48,788 nucleotides of DNA from an uncultured Clostridia bacterium (GTDB taxonomy: Bacteria > Bacillota > Clostridia > UBA1381), in NCBI GenBank assembly GCA_934462945.1, contig CAKSJF010000005.1:1-48788 (forward strand). The letters run 5' to 3'. Of this stretch, positions 33,243-42,133 are shown one piece after another. The notes beneath the pieces are model-generated. The model made no database searches. It saw only the letters and a program-made list of their open reading frames with translations, and had not been told where the DNA came from. Every line of letters begins with the position of its first letter. The stretch's first letter is position 1. Position numbers and translations under genes: made by a program.

Positions 33243-34514
33243 ATGAAGAAAAAGAGTATTGTTATTCTTATCTTTATGCTGATCCTTGCGGTTGCGCTGA
33301 ATTATGTAGCCTTTTTTGGGTTTAATATCGCAGGCTTCACCTATGGCGGCATGTTTGATGAGAACAAGGGAATCAGAAAGGGTATAGACTTAGCAGGAGG
33401 CTCAGTCATCACGTTCCGCGCGGACTATCAGAATCCGACCGATGAACAGATGGATGTTGTAGAATCTGTATTCTCCAACCGTCTGACCAATGCAGGCTAT
33501 ACCGAGGCAAGAATCAGTAAGGATGAAACGGGTCAAATTACAGTCGAGATTCCGTCTGTATTTGAAACAGATCAGGCAGCAGAGCTTTTAGGATCTACTG
33601 CAAGACTGACGTTTGTAGACGCTGACGGAAATGAGGTTATGGACGGTGCGACCGATATTGCAGACGCAAAGGCAAAATACGGTCAGCTGAGCCAGGCTGG
33701 CGCATCGGAGCATTATGTGGAGCTGACCTTAAACAAGGATGCTGTTGCAAAGTTTGCAGAGGCAACCAAGGCAGCTGCTGCACGTTCCGGGGAAAACAAG
33801 AACTTTATTTCTATTAAGATGGATGATGATATTATCTCCAGTCCGAGTGTTAAGGAAGAAATCAATTCCGAAACCTGCGTCATCTCCGGAAGCTTCAAAA
33901 CGGCAGAGGAGGCGCAGAAGCTTGCAAACCAGATTAAGTCCGGTGCATTGCCGTTCGATCTGATCACTGTTACGCAAAACACCATCGGTGCAGAACTGGG
34001 TGAAAAAGCGTTGCCGACCAGTCTTTTGGCAGCAGGCATCGGTATTCTGATTGTGATGCTGTTTATGCTTTTGATCTACAGAATCCCTGGTTTGATTGCA
34101 GATCTGGCATTGCTGTTCTACGTTGGTATTATCGGTTTGGTTTTGGGTGTGTTCAGAATCAATCTGAGCCTTTCCGGAATTGCAGGTATCATCCTGTCAA
34201 TTGGTATGGCGGTGGATGCAAACGTTATCATCTTTGAACGTATGAAAGAAGAATTAAAGCTTGGAAAGACTGTAAAGGCATCGGTTGACGCAGGTTTCCA
34301 TAAGGCATTTGGCGCAATTTTAGACTCCAATGTTACCACGATTATCACCTGCGTTGTTCTCTATCTTTCCGGAATCGGAACAATCCGCGGCTTTGCAGTA
34401 ACATTAGGCTGGGGTGTTGTGATTAGTATGTTCACAGCAATTGTTATCACAAAATTCTTATTAAAGCAGTTTGTGCGTCTGAACATTCAGAACCGCAAAA
34501 TGTTTTGCGCATGA
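33243..34514 (+). CDS. secD: Protein translocase subunit SecD
   Basis: A 423-residue membrane protein that uses the proton or sodium motive force to help late steps of Sec export. One N-terminal helix (IVILIFMLILAVALNYVAFFGF) is followed by GIDLAGGSVITFRADY, the periplasmic-type P1 region (SNRLTNAGYTEARISKDETGQITVEIPS) and five C-terminal helices with GAELGEKALPTSLLAAGIG, SIGMAVDANVIIFERMKEE and SVDAGFHKAFGAILDSNVTT. All SecD signatures are intact. It ends 15 bases before secF. Confidence 0.97.
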   Translation: MKKKSIVILIFMLILAVALNYVAFFGFNIAGFTYGGMFDENKGIRKGIDLAGGSVITFRADYQNPTDEQMDVVESVFSNRLTNAGYTEARISKDETGQITVEIPSVFETDQAAELLGSTARLTFVDADGNEVMDGATDIADAKAKYGQLSQAGASEHYVELTLNKDAVAKFAEATKAAAARSGENKNFISIKMDDDIISSPSVKEEINSETCVISGSFKTAEEAQKLANQIKSGALPFDLITVTQNTIGAELGEKALPTSLLAAGIGILIVMLFMLLIYRIPGLIADLALLFYVGIIGLVLGVFRINLSLSGIAGIILSIGMAVDANVIIFERMKEELKLGKTVKASVDAGFHKAFGAILDSNVTTIITCVVLYLSGIGTIRGFAVTLGWGVVISMFTAIVITKFLLKQFVRLNIQNRKMFCA

Positions 34515-34529
34515 TAGGAGGGGAACAGA

Positions 34530-35423
34530 ATGAAGCAAATCAATGTGACAAATAACAAGGTGAAATATCTTTTAATCCCCGTAATCATCATGGTTTTAGG
34601 AATCGTTATGTACTTTGTACGGGGCGGCTTCAACTTTGACGTTGAGTTTATGGGCGGTATCCGCATGCAGGTTGATATGCAGCAAAGCTTCAATAATGAG
34701 GAGGTTGCAAAGTTCCTGGAGGAAAAAACCGGAATCACTCCGATTATTGTTCAGACCGTTGGCGACGGAACACAGGCATCCATCAAAACACAGCCGATTG
34801 AGGAAGAAAAGAAAAACGAAATCTATTCTGCTCTGAAAGAACAGTATAATCTGGAGGCAGACGAGCCGATGTCGGTGAACAGTGCATCTGCAAGCTTTGG
34901 TAAGAACATTCAGCAGAAAGCGTTGGTTTACACGCTGATTGCAATTATCTGTATCTTAGCATATATTGCAATCCGTTTTGAGTGGCGTTCTGCTGTGACT
35001 GCAATTGCAGCGCTTGTGATCAACATTTTCGTTATGATGGCAGTTTATGCAATCACCTACACACCGCTGAACACAACCTTTATCGCAGCAATGCTGACGG
35101 TGGTTGGTTATTCAATCAATAATACGATTGTCGTATTTGACAGAATCCGTGAGAATATGAAGGGTTTCAATCCGAGAAAGGGAAGCATTTCAGATATTGT
35201 GAACAACAGTATTAATGAAAGTATGGGACGTACCTTAAATACAACCATCACAACCTTAATTACGATTGTTCTGCTTTATATCTTAGGTGTGAACTCTGTC
35301 AAGGAATTTGCATTCCCGCTGATTGTCGGCGTTATCATCGGCGCTTACAGCTCAATCTTTATCGCAAGTCCCTGGTGGGCAGCGTGGAAAGAATCTGAGC
35401 AGGCAGCAAAGAAAGCAAAATAA
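34530..35423 (+). CDS. secF: Protein translocase subunit SecF
   Basis: A 297-residue partner of SecD. N-terminal helix VKYLLIPVIIMVLGIVMYFV, then GGFNFDVEFMGGIRMQVD, and the conserved TVVGYSINNTIVVFDRIREN followed by NNSINESMGRTLNTTITTL. Six helices are predicted. GGAGGGG precedes the ATG. It closes the secDF operon before a strong terminator. Confidence 0.97.
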   Translation: MKQINVTNNKVKYLLIPVIIMVLGIVMYFVRGGFNFDVEFMGGIRMQVDMQQSFNNEEVAKFLEEKTGITPIIVQTVGDGTQASIKTQPIEEEKKNEIYSALKEQYNLEADEPMSVNSASASFGKNIQQKALVYTLIAIICILAYIAIRFEWRSAVTAIAALVINIFVMMAVYAITYTPLNTTFIAAMLTVVGYSINNTIVVFDRIRENMKGFNPRKGSISDIVNNSINESMGRTLNTTITTLITIVLLYILGVNSVKEFAFPLIVGVIIGAYSSIFIASPWWAAWKESEQAAKKAK

Positions 35424-35443
35424 AAACTGAATCAGTTTTTCGG

Positions 35444-35473
35444 ACAGCCGCATGCGTGCGGCTGTTTTTTTTT
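35444..35473 (+). terminator. secDF terminator
   Basis: ACAGCCGCA (35444-35452), loop TGCG, TGCGGCTGT (35457-35465), then a run of T residues. Confidence 0.94.
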
Positions 35474-35503
35474 ACTTTTTGTCTGCCAAAATCTCATATT
35501 GTC

Positions 35504-35532
35504 TTGACAGATGGATAAATCCATGATATAAT
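35504..35532 (+). promoter_or_regulatory. Promoter with palindromic operator, rpiR-MFS-GH3 operon
   Basis: TTGACA (35504-35509) and TATAAT (35527-35532) are 17 bases apart. The spacer holds a perfect palindrome ATGGAT-AA-ATCCAT (35511-35524). A repressor bound there would block RNA polymerase; the RpiR protein encoded next is the obvious candidate. Confidence 0.85.
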
Positions 35533-35584
35533 AGTTTCAAAATTTATTTATTTTATAGAACAACATTCTAAAATGGAGGCTTTT

Positions 35585-36436
35585 ATGGAGAATAAACCGT
35601 GCTTATCAACCATTCGCACGCAATACAGTCACCTGACAAAGAAAGAAAAATTGCTGGCAGATTATATTTTAGAACATTATGAGGAGATTCCCTCTATGCC
35701 GACCTCCTGCCTGGCGGAACAGGCAGGGGTTGTGAAATCCGTGATTGTGCGACTGTGTCAGAGCCTGGGGTTTGACGGCTACACAGAATTTAAGCTGTCG
35801 CTTTCCCGGGAACTTGTGCGGAATGAGCAGTTTCATTTTACACCCTATATTGAAAAAAATGATACAACGGCAGATATTTTTAATAAGGTGTTTGCGGCAA
35901 ATGTGAAAACGCTGCACGATACGGCAGCCGCGATTGACCGAAAACAGATTGATCAGATTGTGGACGTTTTATCAGCGGCAAAGCACATCTATATTTACGG
36001 TGTCGGAACGTCTGCCGGAATTGTGTGCGATTTTCAGTACCGTCTGATGCAGCTTGGCTTTACAGCATTTTGCTTTACCGATATTGTGAATATGAAGGTT
36101 TCCACGCTCAATATTACAAAAGAGGATGTTGCCGTTGGAATTTCCAATAGCGGCAGAACGGTTGCAACCGTGGATTCTTTGAATTTTGCGCATGATAAGG
36201 GAGCAAAAACCATCTGTCTTACCAGCTATCAGAACAGTGAAATTACAAAAAAGAGTGATTTTTCGATTGTGATTAAAACAGATGAAATTCAATATCCGAT
36301 TGAAGCAATCTCGGCACGGATTGCCCATATCAGCGTGCTGGATAGTATCGCGATTGCATTGTCGGCAAGAAATTATGAAAATGCCTTGGAGAGATCGGCA
36401 AAAACAAAAGATGTCATTGATAGTGTGAGGTATTGA
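35585..36436 (+). CDS. RpiR/MurR-family transcriptional regulator (second copy)
   Basis: A 283-residue regulator: RpiR HTH (MPTSCLAEQAGVVKSVIVRLCQSLGFDGYTEFK) and SIS domain (IYGVGTSAGIVCDFQYRLMQLG; VAVGISNSGRTVATVDSLNFAHDKGAKTICLTSY). The SNSGRT loop is the classic phosphosugar contact. ATG 35585 follows GGAGG by 5 bases; the earlier ATG at 35573 overlaps it. First gene of a sugar-salvage type operon; probably a repressor released by a phosphosugar. Confidence 0.95.
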   Translation: MENKPCLSTIRTQYSHLTKKEKLLADYILEHYEEIPSMPTSCLAEQAGVVKSVIVRLCQSLGFDGYTEFKLSLSRELVRNEQFHFTPYIEKNDTTADIFNKVFAANVKTLHDTAAAIDRKQIDQIVDVLSAAKHIYIYGVGTSAGIVCDFQYRLMQLGFTAFCFTDIVNMKVSTLNITKEDVAVGISNSGRTVATVDSLNFAHDKGAKTICLTSYQNSEITKKSDFSIVIKTDEIQYPIEAISARIAHISVLDSIAIALSARNYENALERSAKTKDVIDSVRY

Positions 36437-36437
36437 T

Positions 36438-37607
36438 ATGCGAAGAAAACAAATAACCTTTTGGATTCTGTTTTTAGCCTATACCTCCATCTATATCGCG
36501 CGATTAAATCTTTCTATGGCGAGTCCGTCCTTGATTGCGGAGAATCGTTTAGACGCAGCGCAGGTTGGGTTTTTAGGAAGTATCTTTTCCACAGTTTATT
36601 CGGTTGGAAGATTATTAAACGGCGTGGCAAGCGACACCACGCCGCCATGGCGCATGCTGACGATCGGACTTGCCCTTGCCGGAATCAGCAATCTTTTGAT
36701 CGGATTTTTTCCGCCGTATCTTGGGATTTTTGTGCTTTGGATGGCAAATGCTTATGCGCAGTCCATGCTTTGGAGTTCGGTTTTAAGCGTGGTAACCCGG
36801 CTTTACGGCAAGGCGGCAAAGCGAAAGATGTCGGTCATGGTAACCTCGGTGGCAGTCGGCAATATTTTGGGAATTATCTTAAATACTTGGTTTATCACCA
36901 GGCTTGGTGTTTCCTATGCCTTTTTCCTGCCGGGGGCGATTACAATTTTTTTGTGCGTTCTTACCTTTTTCGCAACCCGGAAAATTCCCCCTGCGGCAGA
37001 GGAGCAGTCGGAGCATTTATCTTTTTTTGCCCTGTTGCGGCAAAGAGAGCTTTTAGAGATGATTTTCCCGGCAGCGTTCCACGGTGTGATGAAAGAAAAC
37101 ATCAGCCTTTGGATGGCAGTTTTTTTCATCGACCGGTATGCGGTGGATTTGAATACCACCTCCTATTATGTGCTGCTGATTCCGGTGATCGGACTGGTGG
37201 GACGTGTGCTTTATCCGATTGCATTTCGTGCATGCGGAGAAAGGGAGCATCGGGTTTCTATGCTTGGCTTTTTTGTTTGCGTACTGGCATCGGTTGTTTT
37301 GCTGATCGGAAAAATCGGCATTCTTGCGGCAGCGCTGGCACTGGGACTGATTTATACCGCGGTTTCGATGATCAATACGTCTTTTCTATCCATTTATCCG
37401 CTACACTATGCTAAAACCCATAATGAGGCGGCGGTGAGCGGTATTATGGATTTTGCCACCTATCTTGGCGCAGGGGTTTCGAGTGCGATTTATGGAACGG
37501 TGATTCAGCATTTCGGATATTTGCCGATGTTTCTGTCCTGGACGGTGATTTCGGTATTGTCCCTGATGATTTTAAAGAATTTTGCAGGAAAAAAGGAGGT
37601 TATCTAA
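36438..37607 (+). CDS. MFS transporter, organophosphate/sugar-phosphate-like
   Basis: A 389-residue permease with about twelve helices. The start FWILFLAYTSIYIARLNLSMASPSLIAEN and GFLGSIFSTVYSVGRLLNGVASD resemble GlpT/UhpT-type transporters. No binding protein is present, so it would be a secondary carrier. It follows the RpiR gene by one base, and the next gene has its RBS inside its 3' end. The substrate is likely a sugar or sugar derivative handled by the GH3 enzyme downstream. Confidence 0.9.
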   Translation: MRRKQITFWILFLAYTSIYIARLNLSMASPSLIAENRLDAAQVGFLGSIFSTVYSVGRLLNGVASDTTPPWRMLTIGLALAGISNLLIGFFPPYLGIFVLWMANAYAQSMLWSSVLSVVTRLYGKAAKRKMSVMVTSVAVGNILGIILNTWFITRLGVSYAFFLPGAITIFLCVLTFFATRKIPPAAEEQSEHLSFFALLRQRELLEMIFPAAFHGVMKENISLWMAVFFIDRYAVDLNTTSYYVLLIPVIGLVGRVLYPIAFRACGEREHRVSMLGFFVCVLASVVLLIGKIGILAAALALGLIYTAVSMINTSFLSIYPLHYAKTHNEAAVSGIMDFATYLGAGVSSAIYGTVIQHFGYLPMFLSWTVISVLSLMILKNFAGKKEVI

Positions 37608-37608
37608 T

Positions 37609-38355
37609 ATGAAGAAAATCATTCAAAAATGGTATGACCAGTTGCATTTTCCAAAGGAGTACCGGGGTGAATTTGAGATGCTGTTGGAGCGGACAAGGCT
37701 TTCGGAATGTACGATTGCAGACTATCAGAGTACAGGGGATTATCAGATGGATTTTCTGATGAGCCTGTATTTCTGCGAGGAGGCAGTCAGAGAGGCAAAG
37801 AAAAAGGGGATTCCGGAATCGGTGCAGCTTGAAACACTTTCCGATCTTGTGGCTTGGACAAAGGCATACGTCGGAGAAAATCAAAGACTTGGACTTTATG
37901 AATATTCCTGGGTTCGTCTGGGACTGACGCAAAAGCTTTTTAAGCTTGGCAGGCTGGAATTTATGCCGGCAGAAAATCAGGTTGAGGTACATATCCCGGC
38001 AGGCGCGCCGGTCGATCCGATCCATTGTGAGGAATCGTTCCGGCTGGCAGAGGATTTTTTTGCAGATCTGTCCTATGACCGTTATTGCATTCATTCCTGG
38101 ATGCTGGATGATACGCTTGCAAAATTTTTAAAACCGGATTCTAATATTCTGCATTTCGCTGCAATGTTTGAAAAGGGAGAGCGTGACGAAAGCGACTCTG
38201 CGCTCCGTTATGTGTTTGGGTGGAATGCAACGCGAGAAAATTTAAAGCAATATACACCAAAGAATCGTTTTATGCAGGCAATGTATGATTATGTTTTGGG
38301 TGGCGGAAAGCTATATGCGGTTTGCGGAACAAGAGAAAGAGAGGAAAAAAGATGA
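37609..38355 (+). CDS. Acyltransferase-like protein (GNAT_C/DUF5596 type)
   Basis: A 248-residue protein. The C-terminal half (VHIPAGAPVDPIHCEESFRLAEDFF, HSWMLDDTLAKFLKPDSNILHFAAMFEKGE) matches the GNAT_C acyltransferase domain as I know it. The N-terminal half is mostly helical and probably the paired helical domain. No clear acetyl-CoA loop is visible. AAAGGAGG precedes ATG 37609. It overlaps the next gene by four bases. An amino-sugar or muropeptide acylation role is speculative; the operon context suggests a sugar substrate. Confidence 0.65.
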   Translation: MKKIIQKWYDQLHFPKEYRGEFEMLLERTRLSECTIADYQSTGDYQMDFLMSLYFCEEAVREAKKKGIPESVQLETLSDLVAWTKAYVGENQRLGLYEYSWVRLGLTQKLFKLGRLEFMPAENQVEVHIPAGAPVDPIHCEESFRLAEDFFADLSYDRYCIHSWMLDDTLAKFLKPDSNILHFAAMFEKGERDESDSALRYVFGWNATRENLKQYTPKNRFMQAMYDYVLGGGKLYAVCGTREREEKR

Positions 38356-39110
38356 AGCTTGTAACCTTTAATTTAAGCTGTGACTGGAACAGCTGTGACA
38401 GAATCAATTCCTTTGTACACCGTGCCGGCTTGATTTACGACCGGCTGAGAGAGGAAATGCCGGAGGTGATAGCATTTCAGGAGGTAATTCCGAAAAGTTT
38501 AGATTATTTAAAGAGAATTTGCCCGGAATATGAATTTTACGGTCAGTTCCGGTCGGAGCATTTTGACGGCGAGGGACTTTATACTGCCGTGCGTAAAGAC
38601 ATTTACGAGGTGACGGCATTTGAGGCTTTTTGGTTAAGTCCTGCCCCCTATGCGCCGGGATCACGCTTTCCGGAACAGAGCGAGTGTCCGCGTATCTGCA
38701 TTTTGACTGACCTGCGAAACCGGAAAACCGGATTCCGGATGAGGCTTTTAAATGTGCATTTGGATCATATTTCCGATCACGCGAGATTTTTAGGGATTCA
38801 ATGTGCACTCAAAAAAGCGTCGGAATACCAAAAGAGAAATCCGCTGCCCTTAGTGGTTTTGGGTGATTTTAATGCACTTCCGGGGAGTGAGCCGATTCTT
38901 GCATGTGAGGAATACGGATTGACCGACGCAGCAAGCGGACAGAAATGCACTTATCATGAGTTTGGTAAACGGGAGGAGAAGCTTGATTACATTTTCCTTT
39001 CCAAGGAACTTACAAGCCGGGAGAGCTTTGTCTGGACGGATAACCGGTGCGGAATTTATCTGTCCGATCATTATCCGACCGGGATTCTATTAGAGGAGGA
39101 AACAAAATGA
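38352..39110 (+). CDS. Endonuclease/exonuclease/phosphatase (EEP) family metal-dependent hydrolase
   Basis: A 252-residue EEP-fold enzyme. The motifs are VIAFQEVI (metal Glu), VLGDFNALPGSEP (Asp-Asn pair), LDYIFLSKEL and SDHYPTGILL (catalytic Asp-His). Such enzymes hydrolyse phosphodiesters or phosphomonoesters in DNA, lipids or sugars; the family alone does not decide. No signal peptide. ATG 38352 overlaps the stop of the upstream gene (ATGA), and its own stop overlaps the next ATG, so it belongs to this salvage operon; a phosphosugar or phosphodiester substrate is inferred. Confidence 0.9.
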   Translation: MKLVTFNLSCDWNSCDRINSFVHRAGLIYDRLREEMPEVIAFQEVIPKSLDYLKRICPEYEFYGQFRSEHFDGEGLYTAVRKDIYEVTAFEAFWLSPAPYAPGSRFPEQSECPRICILTDLRNRKTGFRMRLLNVHLDHISDHARFLGIQCALKKASEYQKRNPLPLVVLGDFNALPGSEPILACEEYGLTDAASGQKCTYHEFGKREEKLDYIFLSKELTSRESFVWTDNRCGIYLSDHYPTGILLEEETK

Positions 39111-40705
39111 ACAATGCAGAGATATTAAAGACATTATCGGATGAGGACTTAGTGGGTCAGGTGTTAAGCTATGATATATACGATCATGACGATCCGCAGG
39201 AGGTGGAGAAGATCATTCGGGAAATCCGCCCGGGCGCAATTTATCTTTCACAGATGACCTATGAAAAGATCAGAATGTATACCGACATGGCGAATAAATA
39301 CACCAAAATTCCGGTCAGCGTGATGACGGATATTGAATTTGGACCGGGCGAGAACCTGCCGGACTTGCCGGTTATGCCAAATCCAATGGCATGGTCGGCA
39401 TGTGATGATCCGGAGTTGGTGGAGGAGGCGGCAGAGCTGTGCGCAAAAATCAGCCGTTTGCAGGGATTTTCCTGGACGCTGTCTCCTGTCATTGATATTA
39501 ATATGAATTTCCAGAATCCGCTGGTCAATATCCGTTCTGCATCCGACAGTGCGGAGCAGGTTTACCGGATTATGAGCGCTTTTTTGCGCGGAATCCAAAA
39601 AAACGGCTACATGGCAGCAACGCTCAAGCATTTTCCAGGGGATGGTGTGGACGACCGTAACCAGCATTTCTGCACTACCGTCAATTCTCTTTCGATGGAC
39701 GAATGGAGAAAAACATTTGGTAGCGTCTATGAGCGGATGATCGGGGATGGAGCGGCATCGGTGATGTGTGCGCATATTGCGCTCCCGGCATATCGGAATG
39801 ACAGCGATGAATACGGCGGCATTCCCTGTGCGCTCAGCAAGCCTTTGATGACCGATCTGTTAAAGGGCGAGTTAGGCTTTGACGGATGCATTATTTCGGA
39901 TGCGATGAGTATGGTCGGATCGGCATCACGCGTGGATTTGGACAAGCTTGCATTAAGCTTTTTAAACTGCGGCGGTGATATGGTACTCTTTAATGAGCCG
40001 GAGGATCATGCGCGTTTGATGGCAGCGCTAAAAAACGGAGAATTAAGCCGGGAACGGCTTTTGGACGCAGCAGACCGGGTGGTTACATTAAAGAAAAATG
40101 CACGGCTGTTTGAGGATCAGGAGAAAATTATTAAAGAAATTGGCGAAAGCAAGGAAGTGCTGATTCAAAAGCTCAATGCCGTTTCGGAAAAGATCGCAGA
40201 CCGAAGCATTAAATTTGTCCGGGATTTTCAGCATATTCTGCCGCTTTCTCCAAAGCCGGATGCAAAATTTTTGTGTGTGAATCTCTCGGATGATCCCAAG
40301 CTTGATCCGACACCGATTGCAGAGGAATTGAGGAAACGCGGATATACGGCGGATATTTCAGAAACAGCCGGACATTCCGAGCTGAACCGGATCATGGGAA
40401 ATTATGATTATGTTCTGGTGAATTATTTTATTGCCGGAACACACGGCGGAACCATGCGGATTGGCTGGGATAAGATCAGCGTATTTTGGCGCGGATATGT
40501 CCTGAAGCATCCGGGGCTGGTGGTTTCGTTCTTCGGCGATCCGTATAAGCTGTACGATTTCCCGTTTGTAAAAACCTGTATCAACACTTTCTCCTGCCAG
40601 GAAAGCTCCATGCGTGCATTTGTGCGTGTGCTGTTAGGAGAAAAACCGATGATGGCGAAAAATCCGGTTTCGTTAAAGGGATTTTTCCAAAGAGAAACAC
40701 GGTAA
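39107..40705 (+). CDS. Glycoside hydrolase family 3, beta-N-acetylhexosaminidase-like
   Basis: A 532-residue GH3 enzyme without signal peptide. Visible are SVMTDIEFGPG, MAATLKHFPGDGVDDRNQHF and the nucleophile Asp in GCIISDAMSMVG. KHFPG with a following Asp-x-x-x-x-His fits the Asp/His acid-base dyad of NagZ-type enzymes, though the loop differs from the canonical GHG...DSH. A C-terminal Rossmann-like domain extends to the end. It probably cleaves GlcNAc or muramyl glycosides in the cytoplasm. ATG 39107 overlaps the EEP gene stop. Confidence 0.88.
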   Translation: MNNAEILKTLSDEDLVGQVLSYDIYDHDDPQEVEKIIREIRPGAIYLSQMTYEKIRMYTDMANKYTKIPVSVMTDIEFGPGENLPDLPVMPNPMAWSACDDPELVEEAAELCAKISRLQGFSWTLSPVIDINMNFQNPLVNIRSASDSAEQVYRIMSAFLRGIQKNGYMAATLKHFPGDGVDDRNQHFCTTVNSLSMDEWRKTFGSVYERMIGDGAASVMCAHIALPAYRNDSDEYGGIPCALSKPLMTDLLKGELGFDGCIISDAMSMVGSASRVDLDKLALSFLNCGGDMVLFNEPEDHARLMAALKNGELSRERLLDAADRVVTLKKNARLFEDQEKIIKEIGESKEVLIQKLNAVSEKIADRSIKFVRDFQHILPLSPKPDAKFLCVNLSDDPKLDPTPIAEELRKRGYTADISETAGHSELNRIMGNYDYVLVNYFIAGTHGGTMRIGWDKISVFWRGYVLKHPGLVVSFFGDPYKLYDFPFVKTCINTFSCQESSMRAFVRVLLGEKPMMAKNPVSLKGFFQRETR

Positions 40706-40711
40706 ATTCGC

Positions 40712-40740
40712 TTGACTTTTGATTTCGTTTTGTGTATAAT
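40712..40740 (+). promoter_or_regulatory. Promoter of the AraC-family gene
   Basis: TTGACT (40712-40717) and TATAAT (40735-40740), spacing 17. This proves that the reading frame's apparent upstream start is within the promoter, so ATG 40772 is the start. Confidence 0.85.
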
Positions 40741-40771
40741 AAAGAAAAAAGCGAAATATGGAGTTTTTAGC

Positions 40772-41587
40772 ATGAACATCGAGAAAACACAGTATACGCA
40801 AACTTTTTTTGAACAGTACCGTATGAATATTACTGACAGCGGCTATGCAGAGGTAAACGAGGAGTGGGCGTGCGGTCACGTCTGCTCCCCTTTTTCGCGC
40901 CTTTATTATGTTAAGGAAGGGGCAGGGGAAATCTGGACGCAGGATCGGCATTTTAAGCTTTTAGCAGAGCATGTCTATCTGATTCCGCTTGGAACGGTTT
41001 ACCGAAGTGATTGCAGAGATCACTTAAATCACTTGTATTTTCATTTTAATATCGATACCCCAAACGGCTATGATCTCCTGCGCGGAATGGAGTGTGTAGG
41101 ACTCTCCTATCCGCGGAGTAAAACAGAGCGTCTGACCGCGCTATATCAAAGCGGAAGACTGCTGGATCAGATGGAGCTGCAACAGGAGCTGACAGCCACC
41201 ATGATCCGGCTTTTAAAAAAACAGACGCATCCCCCGGAATTTCAGGCAACCTATTCGGATGAGGTTTTGAGAACGATTGAATACATCCGGGAGCATCTTT
41301 CTGCACAGCTGACGGTGGAAAAAATTGCGGACGCGCTTTTTCTCTCGAAAAATTCCCTGTTTAAGCAATTCCGGCATGAGGTAGGTCTGCCGATCGGAAA
41401 ATATATTGATAAGCTGGTATTTTTCCGGGCAGAGCAGCTTTTGACAAAGTCGAACCTTTCGGTGAAAGAGATCAGCGAGAGTCTCGGGTTCTGCGATCAG
41501 TTTTATTTTTCGCGTCGTTTTTTGCAGTATTTTGAAGAACGTCCGCTTGCATACCGTAACCGAACCAGAAAAATTAATCAGATTTAG
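40772..41587 (+). CDS. AraC-family transcriptional regulator
   Basis: A 271-residue regulator: N-terminal cupin-like ligand domain (SRLYYVKEGAGEIWTQDRHFKLLAEHVYLIPLGT; HLYFHFNID) and C-terminal double HTH (LTVEKIADALFLSKNSLFKQFRHEVGLPIGKYI; SVKEISESLGFCDQFYFSRRFLQYF). Family members typically regulate sugar use. It stands immediately after the GH3 gene with its own promoter, so it may regulate that operon or a distant one. Confidence 0.93.
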   Translation: MNIEKTQYTQTFFEQYRMNITDSGYAEVNEEWACGHVCSPFSRLYYVKEGAGEIWTQDRHFKLLAEHVYLIPLGTVYRSDCRDHLNHLYFHFNIDTPNGYDLLRGMECVGLSYPRSKTERLTALYQSGRLLDQMELQQELTATMIRLLKKQTHPPEFQATYSDEVLRTIEYIREHLSAQLTVEKIADALFLSKNSLFKQFRHEVGLPIGKYIDKLVFFRAEQLLTKSNLSVKEISESLGFCDQFYFSRRFLQYFEERPLAYRNRTRKINQI

Positions 41588-41589
41588 CG

Positions 41590-41844
41590 TTATTTATTTA
41601 ATAGGAAGAAACTCAATCCACCGGCCAGCAAAAGTGCTGTCAGAATCAAGGGAAAAAGGGCGGAATAGCTCTTTTTTTTCTGTAAATTTTTACGGTTTAA
41701 ATATTGGTTTACCACCCGTTCTGCCTCCTGAATCACCTGATCCTCCAAAGCCGGATTATAGTCCTTTAAAATCAGGATTGCCTGCACGATATAGGGGGAA
41801 GAAAAGCTGTCTAAAATTACAACCTGTTTTGTCTTGTTTTTCAT
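41590..41844 (-). CDS. Small tail-anchored membrane protein of unknown function
   Basis: An 84-residue protein. The N-terminal half is polar, beginning KQVVILDSFSSPYIVQAILILKDYNPALEDQVIQEAERVVNQYL, and looks like a short helical domain. It ends in one membrane helix ALFPLILTALLLAGGLSFFLL plus NK. I recall similar small proteins in Clostridia but no assigned role. It converges on the AraC gene with two bases between the stop codons and is divergent from the G5/3D protein gene. Confidence 0.65.
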   Translation of the reverse strand: MKNKTKQVVILDSFSSPYIVQAILILKDYNPALEDQVIQEAERVVNQYLNRKNLQKKKSYSALFPLILTALLLAGGLSFFLLNK

Positions 41845-42080
41845 AAATTTCTCATTCCAATCTGTAATAATTTTGTCGCATTTTCTGCGGTATTTCTTCT
41901 ATGGATAGTTTATCCAAATTCGTTTTGTTCTATTCAAAAACAGGATTTTTTTTTGGTGTCTTAAAAATATTTTGGAACAAACTGGAATAAAACACGTCAA
42001 TTTTGTATAAAATTGTTATGGAAATATGAAAAAAATCAGCGGTAATTTCGTAAAGATGTAACAAATTCTTAACAACTTGC
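41845..42080. other. AT-rich divergent gap
   Basis: About 290 bases separate the small minus-strand gene from the G5/3D gene. Apart from the promoter at 42081, it holds AT-rich sequence with no ORF or strong hairpin that I can support. The minus-strand promoter of the small gene must lie here but I could not place it with confidence. Confidence 0.5.
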
Positions 42081-42109
42081 TTGACTTTTTCATTTTCCCA
42101 TAGTAAAAT
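42081..42109 (+). promoter_or_regulatory. Promoter of the G5/3D gene
   Basis: TTGACT (42081-42086) and TAAAAT (42104-42109), spacing 17; AGGAGGAAA lies before ATG 42134. Confidence 0.75.
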
Positions 42110-42133
42110 ACACCGTAGACAGGAGGAAAAGTT

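Noticed and set aside
36461..37414. 317-codon open frame in a second + strand frame inside the MFS gene
   Set aside because: The overlapping frame with helices and the OPA-like motifs is clearly the real one; this frame's sequence is Cys/Arg/His-rich and has no ribosome site of its own.
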